Assembly (NCBI RefSeq): GCF_024347195.1
Contig: NZ_AP025281.1
Location: forward strand, 372,001-436,000
Length of the DNA stretch: 64,000 nt
Origin: Aliamphritea hakodatensis
Lineage (GTDB): Bacteria > Pseudomonadota > Gammaproteobacteria > Pseudomonadales > Balneatricaceae
Direction of reading: 5' to 3'
In this document: positions 52,073 through 59,610 of the stretch, in pieces
How positions within the stretch are numbered: the stretch's first letter is position 1
How the letters are laid out: each line of letters opens with the position of its first letter
Program-made: the position numbers and the translations under genes
Notes under the pieces: generated by a model
The model's database searches: none
What the model saw: only the letters and a program-made list of their open reading frames with translations
What the model was told of the DNA's origin: nothing

Positions 52073-53821
52073 TTGAGTAAAATCCGCAAACTTTCCACAC
52101 TGTTCCAACTGGTGCAGTTCATGTTGCCCTACCGGCGGCAGTGGCTGGGGGCGATAGTGGCCCTGCTGTTCACCGCGGGGGTAACGCTGGCGATCGGTCA
52201 GGGAGTTAAGCTGGTCATCGACAATGGCTTTATTGCCGGCTCGGTGGCGCAGCTGAATCAGGCCATCATCGTGCTGATTGTGATGGCGCTGCTGATGGCC
52301 GGCGGCACCTTTGTTCGCTTTTATCTGGTTTCCTGGCTGGGGGAGCGGATCACGGCGGATATCCGCCAGGCGGTGTTCGATAACCTGATGCGCTTGCATA
52401 CCAGTTATTTTGAAATTAACCGCAGCGGCGAAATTATGTCGCGGCTCACCACAGATACCACTTTGTTACAGTCGATCATCGGCAGCTCTTTTTCGATGGC
52501 GCTGCGCAGCATTGTGACCACCTTAGGTGCGCTGGTGATGCTGTTCGTCACCAATGTGAAACTTAGCCTGATCATTGTTGCCGGGGTGCCGCTGGTGCTG
52601 TTGCCTGTGCTGCTGTTTGGCCGCCGGGTCCGTACGCTGGCCCGTAAAAGCCAGGACAGCATTGCCGATGTTGGCACCTATGCCGGTGAAGCGATTCAGC
52701 AGATTAAAACCGTGCAGAGTTACACCCAGGAAGCGCAGGAAAGCCGCGCCTTTGCCCGGGAGGTGGATACCGCATTTACGGTTGCCCGTCAGCGGATCAG
52801 CCAGCGGGCGTTGCTGATGGCGGTGGTGATAGTGCTGGTTTTCAGTGCTCTGTCTGGCATGCTCTGGATCGGCGGTTACGATGTGATTACCGGGGTGATG
52901 AGCGGCGGTGATCTGGGAGCATTTGTATTTTATGCACTGATCGTTGCCATGGGAGCTGGCACGCTGTCTGAAGTGTATGGCGAGCTGCAGCGGGCCGTGG
53001 GGGCGACTGAACGGCTAATGGAATTGCTGCATGCCAAGAGTGAAATCACGTCGCCGGCTGAGCCGCAAGATGCTGCCCGGTTGGATGCCAGCCTGAGCCT
53101 GGAAGATGTTACCTTCAGGTATCCCTCCCGTCCGGAACAGGCGGCGCTGGAGAATTTCAGCCTGCACATTCCGGAAGGTAAGATCACTGCGCTGGTGGGG
53201 CCTTCCGGGGCGGGTAAGTCTACTGTATTTGAATTGTTACTGCGGTTTTATGATCCTCAGGCAGGGGCTGTTTGTCTGGCGGATACGGATCTGCGGCAGC
53301 TGAGCCCGCAGCAATTACGCCAGCAAACCGCGCTGGTGGCGCAACAGCCTTCGTTGTTTACGGCAAACGTACTGGATAACATCCGTTACGGGCGGCCGGA
53401 CGCCACGGATGCAGACGTTGAGGCGGCAGCAACGGCGGCCTATGCAGATGAGTTTATCCGCCGTTTACCGGATGGCTATCGCAGTGATCTGGGCGAGCAG
53501 GGTGTGCGGTTATCCGGCGGGCAAAAGCAGCGGATCGCCATTGCCCGGGCAATTCTGAATGATCCGCGTATTCTATTACTGGATGAAGCCACCAGTGCAC
53601 TGGATACTGAAAGCGAACATGCCATCAAGCTGGGGTTGGATAACCTGATGGAGGGCCGTACTACGGTCATTATTGCCCACCGGTTATCCACCATTCTGCA
53701 TGCGGATCAGATTGTGGTGATGGATCAGGGGCGGGTGGCTGCGAAAGGGACCCATGAAACCTTACTGGAGACCTCTGAGCTGTATAAACGTCTGGCCGCA
53801 CTGCAGTTCCGGGAGGCCTGA
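52073..53821 (+). CDS. ABC exporter, MsbA-like fused permease-ATPase
   Basis: A 582-residue half-transporter: six helices (residues 20-300), then the ATPase with Walker A GPSGAGKST, signature LSGGQKQRIAIARAIL, and Walker B ILLLDEATSALD, plus the His in IIAHRLST. It probably exports a lipid or peptide as a dimer. The start is TTG at 52073, eight bases after AGGA; the next in-frame ATG would drop about 18 residues ahead of TM1, so either is functional. The gene returns to the higher G+C of the flanks and marks the right border of the island. Confidence 0.92.
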   Translation: MSKIRKLSTLFQLVQFMLPYRRQWLGAIVALLFTAGVTLAIGQGVKLVIDNGFIAGSVAQLNQAIIVLIVMALLMAGGTFVRFYLVSWLGERITADIRQAVFDNLMRLHTSYFEINRSGEIMSRLTTDTTLLQSIIGSSFSMALRSIVTTLGALVMLFVTNVKLSLIIVAGVPLVLLPVLLFGRRVRTLARKSQDSIADVGTYAGEAIQQIKTVQSYTQEAQESRAFAREVDTAFTVARQRISQRALLMAVVIVLVFSALSGMLWIGGYDVITGVMSGGDLGAFVFYALIVAMGAGTLSEVYGELQRAVGATERLMELLHAKSEITSPAEPQDAARLDASLSLEDVTFRYPSRPEQAALENFSLHIPEGKITALVGPSGAGKSTVFELLLRFYDPQAGAVCLADTDLRQLSPQQLRQQTALVAQQPSLFTANVLDNIRYGRPDATDADVEAAATAAYADEFIRRLPDGYRSDLGEQGVRLSGGQKQRIAIARAILNDPRILLLDEATSALDTESEHAIKLGLDNLMEGRTTVIIAHRLSTILHADQIVVMDQGRVAAKGTHETLLETSELYKRLAALQFREA

Positions 53822-53986
53822 TCTTGCCGCCGGTTTGCCGGTTTTCAGTGACTTATGCCGCTGTTATCGGCGACTTTTCAGGGCGAGGTAGCGGTCTACA
53901 GCCGTTTGCCGGGAAAACGGCGTGAGCAGGCTTTTCTGGCATTAATTTTGTATAGCATCAGGCAGTAACCAATAAGGACATACATT

Positions 53987-54646
53987 ATGCAGGTTTTGAC
54001 GAGCTCTCCACAGGTAACCAGCCAGCCGGCACAGACTGATACCGCTGCCAGTTCAGCCACTCAGACAACAGCAACCGAAACAACCGGCACGACAGCGGCA
54101 CCGGCTACCGCAGCCAGTGAAGAGAAGCAGGTCTTCAGCTCCCGGGGTGAAAAGTTTGCCCAGCTGAATAAAGAGTTCGACATTACCGGCTCGGATTTTA
54201 AGATTACCAACGGATTTCTCAGCCGCTTGTCTGAGCTGGGCCTCATTACCGAAAGCGAAGCGTCTAAACTGGCGGGCGGACTGAATTCCGTGACCGGCTC
54301 AACAGATACGGTTGGCGGGCTGAAAGGTGCCATTGATGCCATCTCGGAGCGGGTGAAAGATGAAGACGGTGTTTCCGGGCTGCTGAAGTTATTGGAAAAC
54401 TCCAAAGAAATTCTGGATAACCTGGACGGTTCGAAAAGCAAAACCTTCCCGGTGGATCCGGCCACGGCTGCTGCCGAGCTGGAGAGCTTTTTAAAGAGTG
54501 ATGAGGCCGATATTCTGACGGATAAAGAGAAAGACTCCCTGAAGGATGTGCAGACCGCACTCACCATTGCGGACAAGCTCAGCCCGGAACAGCGTACCTC
54601 GGCTGAAGTCAGCAAGTATATGTCTATCCTGAAACAGTTTGGCTGA
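53987..54646 (+). CDS. Unknown protein with disordered leader, RGEKF motif
   Basis: A 219-residue protein without signal peptide or membrane segment. Residues 1-50 are Thr/Ser/Ala/Gln-rich; SRGEKFAQLNKEFDITGSDF begins the ordered part, followed by SRLSELGLITESEASKLAGG and helical segments. The same RGEKF after a similar leader is seen in the 600-residue protein at 32222-34024. Proteins of this type seem common in marine gammaproteobacteria and Pseudomonas-like genomes, but no function is known to me. A good terminator follows. Confidence 0.82.
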   Translation: MQVLTSSPQVTSQPAQTDTAASSATQTTATETTGTTAAPATAASEEKQVFSSRGEKFAQLNKEFDITGSDFKITNGFLSRLSELGLITESEASKLAGGLNSVTGSTDTVGGLKGAIDAISERVKDEDGVSGLLKLLENSKEILDNLDGSKSKTFPVDPATAAAELESFLKSDEADILTDKEKDSLKDVQTALTIADKLSPEQRTSAEVSKYMSILKQFG

Positions 54647-54707
54647 TTCGGAACTGCGGGGCCGGACAGGCGGTATCCCGTTATCCGGCTTCTGTGGGAA
54701 TGAACTG

Positions 54708-54739
54708 CAGGGGAGATAAGAATAATGCTCCCCTGTTTT
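54708..54739 (+). terminator. Rho-independent terminator
   Basis: CAGGGGAG (54708-54715) and CTCCCCTG (54728-54735) with a 12-base loop, followed by TTTT. It ends the 219-residue protein's transcript in front of the convergent isochorismatase-type gene. Confidence 0.88.
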
Positions 54740-54751
54740 GTTCGGGGCCGA

Positions 54752-55303
54752 TCAGACCTTTGCCAGTATTTCCTCGGTTGTCAGTACGTCTGCGAACTCG
54801 CCCTGCAGGGTAGAAAGGCTGACAGAATGGATAGTTTCCGCACTGTGGGTGATGCCGTCCGGGCCGGTGGCTTCATAGGCCCATACGCCGTCGGCGGTAT
54901 ACAGGGTGTCAAAACCAAGGTTGCTCGCTGAGCGTGCCGCGGATTCCGCACAGTGGTTGGCGGTTGCGCCGCAGATAACCACCTGATCAATATTCTGTGC
55001 CCGTAGCATCTGTTCCAGTTCGGTACCTACAAAGGCACTGCTGCCGAATTTAATGACCACCGGCTCATCCCCCTGTGGGGCTGCAAAAGGTTGCACCGCT
55101 GCGCCGGGGGCTTCTGAAAAGAACGGGTCTTCCGGGTCGGTGCCATGATGATGTACGTGCACAATCGCGTCGCCTTTTTCACGGAAGGCGGTCAGCAGCC
55201 GGGTAATATTGTCGGCTGCCGCAGGGTTTGAGCGCTTGGCACCGTTATTGTCGTCTTCAAGAAGTGCCATTTGCACATCGATCACAAGTAGAGCTGTATT
55301 CAT
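54752..55303 (-). CDS. Isochorismatase-family cysteine hydrolase
   Basis: A 183-residue hydrolase. The catalytic triad is readable: Asp9 in LLVIDVQMALLE, the Lys in VVIKFGSSAFVG, and the Cys in CGATANHCAESAARSA (with the usual cis-peptide before it). Such proteins cleave amides or other small substrates, as in nicotinamidase-like enzymes. It follows the 2OG oxygenase gene by 41 bases on the same strand and likely shares its promoter, with a divergent LysR regulator. Confidence 0.9.
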   Translation of the reverse strand: MNTALLVIDVQMALLEDDNNGAKRSNPAAADNITRLLTAFREKGDAIVHVHHHGTDPEDPFFSEAPGAAVQPFAAPQGDEPVVIKFGSSAFVGTELEQMLRAQNIDQVVICGATANHCAESAARSASNLGFDTLYTADGVWAYEATGPDGITHSAETIHSVSLSTLQGEFADVLTTEEILAKV

Positions 55304-55344
55304 GTTGGGTCCCTTTTTAGGATCTCTTTGTTTTTGGAATCTGT

Positions 55345-56196
55345 TTAGCCCTGACGGGATTCAATAATTTTTTTCGCCCGCGGGCCGTAAATCCGGATGT
55401 TGATATCGTCATCAATCACCACGCCGGGCTCTTCTGCGTACGTCAGAATAGCACTGATACGGGGTTTTGATCCTTCTATTTCAGTGACGCCGTGCAGAGA
55501 GTAGCCGCCGCGGAACAGTGTCAGGGTACCGGCACCCCTGCTGAGGGTGTTGGCTTTGGAAGTGTCGCCGCTGAGAAGTCGGGCGACGGCTTCATGGTCT
55601 TCGTCATCATCGGTGCGGGAGTTAGCCAGAAAGGTAAACTCACCGCCTTTCTCTGCCGGTTGCAGCAGCAGTGTGACGGTGCACTCCGTGGTGTCATAAT
55701 GCCAGGCATGCCAGCTGCCCGGTTCCAGCGCGACAACATTCAGGGCCTGAAATTCGTCTTCACAGCGGTACAGGGTGGGTTTCTTCTGCACTTGCCGGAT
55801 AAAGTCAGTGAGCAGGTCGGATTTATATAACTGCTTGATCAGGGTGCCTTCCGCTAACTGATCATCGGCCAGTTGCAGTGCCCTGTGGGTATATTCTTTA
55901 CTGGCGGGGTTATCGTCTGCTAGATTCGCATTGGCAGCGCCCTGATAAATGTTACGTTTGATCACCAGTTCTTCCGCTGCCGGCAAAAGGTTATTCGCTT
56001 CTGCTGCCAAAGCTTCCAGCCGTTCTGGCTTAATGAAGTCGGCAAAGCTGCACCAGCCGACCTGTTCCATCTGTTGCTGGCAGGCGGCAAGAAATTCAGC
56101 ACCGGCACCCCGGGTCAGGTCTTCGATTGGGTAACGCTCAAGATCAACCAGGCTAAGAATGAAGTCGTCACTGTGAATAAAAGGCTGGGCCGTCAT
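55345..56196 (-). CDS. 2OG-Fe(II) oxygenase resembling the BesD/HalD family, second copy
   Basis: A 283-residue non-heme iron enzyme. Triad: His166 and Asp168 (AWHYDTTECTV) and His235 (YSLHGVTEI); Arg246 (KPRISAIL) binds 2-oxoglutarate. The Asp at the second position argues for hydroxylation. It is similar in layout and length to the protein at 6885-7745 (shared WHYDT, SLH and EEPGV-type endings) but clearly diverged. It is the first gene of a pair with the isochorismatase-type hydrolase, and the LysR gene is divergent, so a small amino-acid-like molecule may be oxidised and then hydrolysed. Confidence 0.85.
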   Translation of the reverse strand: MTAQPFIHSDDFILSLVDLERYPIEDLTRGAGAEFLAACQQQMEQVGWCSFADFIKPERLEALAAEANNLLPAAEELVIKRNIYQGAANANLADDNPASKEYTHRALQLADDQLAEGTLIKQLYKSDLLTDFIRQVQKKPTLYRCEDEFQALNVVALEPGSWHAWHYDTTECTVTLLLQPAEKGGEFTFLANSRTDDDEDHEAVARLLSGDTSKANTLSRGAGTLTLFRGGYSLHGVTEIEGSKPRISAILTYAEEPGVVIDDDINIRIYGPRAKKIIESRQG

Positions 56197-56334
56197 ACCG
56201 CATCTCCTGTTTATGCTTATTTTTATATGTCGGACTGCACGGAGCAGGCCGGATCAGGGCTTCACTGGCAATGAGTGATACAGTTAGTATGTGAAGAGCG
56301 GTTAAAAATGAACAACGAAAAAAACATGGCCAAT

Positions 56335-56355
56335 GGGCATAATTTTTTTATGCCC
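56335..56355. promoter_or_regulatory. Palindrome with poly-T centre before the lysR-type gene
   Basis: GGGCATAA-TTTTT-TTATGCCC has perfect eight-base arms. It lies 50 bases before the lysR-type start and 140 bases before the divergent oxygenase start, suitable as the regulator's operator or as an RNA hairpin in its leader. Confidence 0.5.
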
Positions 56356-56404
56356 GGTATCTGGTAAAGGCTGTGCTGAACCGAGAAGAAATGACGGGGT
56401 GAGG

Positions 56405-57286
56405 ATGAACCGAAATATTAATCTGAACTGGTTGCGAACCTTTGAGGCGACGGCCCGTTATCTGAGTTTTACGGCGGCCAGTAAAGAGTTGGGTCTGACC
56501 CAGACGGCGGTGAGTATTCAGATAAAATCGCTGGAAACCAAGCTGGGGCAGAAGCTGTTTATACGGGGGCCGAAAAGCCTTGATCTGACCGATATTGGCA
56601 AAGCGTATTTGCCGGCGGTACGTGAATCGCTGCGTAATCTTTCGGTTTCAACAGACGGCCTGTTCAGTACGGAGACGGGTAACACTCTGGTGGTGCGGGC
56701 GTCCGTGGCGCTGATTGTCTGGCTGGCCCCGAAGCTGGGCAGTTTTAAGCAGCAGTACCCGGATGTCAGTATCAAGTTCATTACCTCCATCTGGCCGGAC
56801 GGGCTGGATGCGGAAGATGTGGATATTGATATTGTGCTGGCGGCCACCGAGCCGGCCGGTCAGGCTTCACTGGTTTTGTCTGAGGAGCGTTTAGTGCCGG
56901 TGTGCGGTCACCAAATGGCCGGACAGATTAACGGGCCTGCCGACCTGCTGAACTGTCCGTCAGTGCACATTCTGGGCTATGAAGATCACTGGGATCATTA
57001 TCTGAGCCCTTTTCAGCTGCATCAGGACAGCCGTCAGGTACATTTACAGGTGGATACTTTCGTGGCGGCCGCAGAGTTGGTGGCGAATAATCTGGGCTGT
57101 GCTGTGGTACTCGAACGCTTTGCCCGGGGGGCGATCGACAGTGGCCGGCCGCTGAGCATTGTCGGTGATCCGGTGGCAATCACTCAGCGGCACTATCTTG
57201 CCGTTCCCGCACGTGCCGGCGAGGGCAAATTACACGGCCGGGCATTCAGGGAATGGTTGGTGGATATTTTCCAGACCTCTGAATAA
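56405..57286 (+). CDS. LysR-family regulator, GcvA-like
   Basis: A 293-residue regulator. The N-terminal HTH (NLNWLRTFEATARYLSFTAA, then SKELGLTQTAVSIQIKSLE) is followed by an effector domain starting near residue 90. This type often controls a divergent metabolic operon, here the oxygenase and isochorismatase genes. The open frame reaches up to 56333, but the ATG at 56405 is next to a GGGGTGAGG site and begins the conserved HTH. Confidence 0.9.
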   Translation: MNRNINLNWLRTFEATARYLSFTAASKELGLTQTAVSIQIKSLETKLGQKLFIRGPKSLDLTDIGKAYLPAVRESLRNLSVSTDGLFSTETGNTLVVRASVALIVWLAPKLGSFKQQYPDVSIKFITSIWPDGLDAEDVDIDIVLAATEPAGQASLVLSEERLVPVCGHQMAGQINGPADLLNCPSVHILGYEDHWDHYLSPFQLHQDSRQVHLQVDTFVAAAELVANNLGCAVVLERFARGAIDSGRPLSIVGDPVAITQRHYLAVPARAGEGKLHGRAFREWLVDIFQTSE

Positions 57287-57412
57287 GCGTGCTGCAGGGG
57301 GCCGGCGGCTGCCGGGCTCAGTCTGAGTACTGTTCTGAACGCTGATGGAATGAATTTTGCTGTTTCTGAACATCTGAATCAGCCAATCATTACTTTGTCA
57401 GGGAATCAGACA

Positions 57413-58666
57413 ATGAATACACACAGTGCCGTCGTGCAGACGGCGTCTCAGAATCCGTATCAGTTACCGCCGGTTAAAAAAGTTGTTAACAGCAGCAATA
57501 TGGCCAGTTTTCAGGCCTTGTCTGAAGTGGATGAGCTTAAGGCTAATGGCTTAATTGGCCGGGAAAGTATGACTGTCGGCAGCTTCCGGCAAAATGCCGA
57601 CGGTGAACTCTATGGCGTGACGGGAGTCATGTTCTGGAGCGAAAAAGATCACAGCCAGTGGCAGGCATACCGCGCAGAAGGCAGTGCCGCCGGGGATCAG
57701 GCGGCAGAATACCAGCAGCAGATGGTTACCGAGCGCCAGCAATTGGCAAGCCAGTATCTGGGCAGCTTTCTGAACTTGCAAAAGCAGTTCCGTCAGGTGG
57801 ACTTGCCCGAAGGCAGTCCGGCAATCAGCGCTGAGCAGGTGCTGGATAACATTAAAGAAGGTAAACCGGCCGCTCAGATGCCGGACGGCAGCCTGCATCC
57901 GGACAGTGATGTTATCGACAGTTTTGTTAGCGCACACCAGCCCCAGATTAATACCATGACGGAGAGTTATCAGGCGCTGGAAAGCTTTCCGAAAGAGGTG
58001 GAGGGCTGGCTCAGCAGCCAGGATATTCAACCGGCCGATGATGTAAATCAGGTGATTGATAAACTGAAAAACGCGTATGCGGCGGGCCCGGCAGAGCGGG
58101 GCAGTGAGTACCGGCCGGTAACGGTTGGTTTTGGGGATACCGGCACAGGTACGGTTGAGCAGCTTGAGCGCGAAGACGTGACCCAGTACAAACCTGAACT
58201 GGGTGAAAGTATCCGGCTGATTATGGACGATTCTGCCCGAAGCTGGGAGGATCTGGACGGGCTGGATCAGATTGCTGCCCGGGAAATGTTCAGTGATCAG
58301 CGCGCTTCGCTGTATCAGCAGATGCAAACCCTGACCAACCATATGTTCAGTGAGTTTTCCGGACGTTTTTCCCTGACCTCAGGTACCGGGGGATTCAGCC
58401 TGCAGGATATGGTGGATAACCATCTTGCCGGCCGGTCACTGGGGACTCTGGATAACGGTACCTTGCACCCAGAGGCTGAGCAGATTGAACAGTACTGGCA
58501 GGATAACCGGCTGGTGCTGGAGCAATACAGTGCCCGCCAGCAACAGTTGAATGAACTGCCGGAAACCGCCAATGAATATCTGCAGCAGAACCCGCTTCTG
58601 GTGCGCAATTATCTGCTGGATCACTATGAACGGCTGTTAGCACCGGCCGGCAGTCAGAATGGCTGA
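57413..58666 (+). CDS. Unknown protein with internal duplication
   Basis: A 417-residue soluble-looking acidic protein with no signal or membrane segment. Residues 100-203 and 296-394 are a diverged duplication: each has a Gln-rich helix, the D-N-[IH] turn, and a DG/NG-[ST]-LHP motif (PDGSLHPDSD at 157-166; DNGTLHPEAE at 347-356), then a matching helix ending near LSSQ/LQQN. No family or enzyme motif was recognised. The ATG at 57413 follows AGGGAA; the longer frame from 57350 is less likely. Its Gln/Ser-rich leader recalls the two other unknown proteins of this window. Confidence 0.78.
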   Translation: MNTHSAVVQTASQNPYQLPPVKKVVNSSNMASFQALSEVDELKANGLIGRESMTVGSFRQNADGELYGVTGVMFWSEKDHSQWQAYRAEGSAAGDQAAEYQQQMVTERQQLASQYLGSFLNLQKQFRQVDLPEGSPAISAEQVLDNIKEGKPAAQMPDGSLHPDSDVIDSFVSAHQPQINTMTESYQALESFPKEVEGWLSSQDIQPADDVNQVIDKLKNAYAAGPAERGSEYRPVTVGFGDTGTGTVEQLEREDVTQYKPELGESIRLIMDDSARSWEDLDGLDQIAAREMFSDQRASLYQQMQTLTNHMFSEFSGRFSLTSGTGGFSLQDMVDNHLAGRSLGTLDNGTLHPEAEQIEQYWQDNRLVLEQYSARQQQLNELPETANEYLQQNPLLVRNYLLDHYERLLAPAGSQNG

Positions 58667-58724
58667 AATATAACCTGACCGGCGCTTTTCCCGCTGAAAC
58701 AGCGCTGTAACCATTCATGCTCAC

Positions 58725-58761
58725 CTTGCCCACAGAGTTATCCTCAGCTTCTGTGGGCAAG
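58725..58761. repeat. 12-base perfect inverted repeat
   Basis: CTTGCCCACAGA (58725-58736) and TCTGTGGGCAAG (58750-58761) enclose 13 bases. It lies 58 bases after the stop of the duplicated protein gene and 150 bases before the lipoprotein. No T run follows, so it may be an RNA-protecting or terminator-like stem or a repeated extragenic element. Confidence 0.6.
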
Positions 58762-58911
58762 TGTGATTGTTCTCTTCACCGGGTATATCCTGTGCACCGG
58801 CATTCTCCAAATTTTCTGATAGGCTTAAGAGCAGGAATGGACCCTGTAACAGACCCCGCTACCGGCACTCAGCCGGCCGCTGTGGTCATAATGACAAGGA
58901 AGGATGATGTC

Positions 58912-59295
58912 ATGAAAATTCTGATGTATTTCTCAATTCTTATCAGCCTGTTGCTCAGCGGTTGTCAGACCAAACCGGAAAAGCCCGATACCGGATTACT
59001 GGATGAAGCGGCGCTGCAATCAACCTTTGCCGGCGGTACCTTCAGCTGGATTCATAAAGGCGAGCCGGGGACGACCCTCTATATGCAGGGCGGTGAGGCC
59101 ATCTCCGACTGGCGGGGTAAGAAAACCAGGGGTAAATGGTGGCTGGAGGACGATACTGTCTGCCGTACATGGGAAGGCTATAACGCGGGTAAAAAGAAGT
59201 GCTTTACGGTTTATGACCTGTTCAACGGTCAGTACCTGCATTTTCGTGGTGACAGTTATTCCCATACCGAGCAGCGTGTAACCACAAAATCATAA
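58912..59295 (+). CDS. Small lipoprotein, DUF995-like
   Basis: A 127-residue lipoprotein. Signal sequence ends in the lipobox LLSGC (Cys at 18). The mature part has GTTLYMQGG, TRGKWWLEDDTVCRTWEG and KKKCFTVYD, a two-Cys pattern resembling DUF995-type periplasmic proteins. The start at 58912 follows AAGGAAGG; the long frame upstream is not coding. Function unknown; outer-membrane anchoring is expected because no Asp follows the Cys. Confidence 0.82.
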   Translation: MKILMYFSILISLLLSGCQTKPEKPDTGLLDEAALQSTFAGGTFSWIHKGEPGTTLYMQGGEAISDWRGKKTRGKWWLEDDTVCRTWEGYNAGKKKCFTVYDLFNGQYLHFRGDSYSHTEQRVTTKS

Positions 59296-59303
59296 CGCTG
59301 CAT

Positions 59304-59331
59304 GGCGGGCATATCTGCAGATGTGCCTGCC
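59304..59331 (+). terminator. Long G-U containing hairpin after the lipoprotein gene
   Basis: The 28-base stretch folds into a 14-pair dyad centred on CTGCAG, with two G-U pairs on each side exchange. GTTTCTT follows. It is a probable terminator, nine bases after the stop. Confidence 0.6.
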
Positions 59332-59610
59332 GTTTCTTGCCGGCCTGTTTCTCAGTGTTCTTTGTCTGACTTCTCCCTCTTTATATGCCGTTTTTGTCTT
59401 TGCTTTCATCTGTATGAGCCGCCGGTTGCGGTTCACAAAATTTCCACACCCCGGTGATTAACATCGGCGCCGGTGGGTAAGTCAGCCCCGGATTCCGGTA
59501 CCGAATTACACACCTTACCGATCTTTCTGTCTGGTCCTGCGATGCTGTTTCAGGCTCTGCTTACATCGTTCAGCCGTCATATTCCGTATGTAAAGGGTGT
59601 GGTCATTCCT
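59332..59610. other. Region before the sulfatase gene
   Basis: The open frame of the sulfatase extends up to 59473 without a clear ribosome site, so the start could lie upstream of 59611. Nothing else is recognised. Confidence 0.4.

Noticed and set aside
58725..58761. DnaA-box-like TTATCC within the hairpin as sign of a replication origin
   Set aside because: Only one partial box is present, with no cluster of boxes, no A+T-rich unwinding region, and no dnaA, gyrB or gidA genes near.
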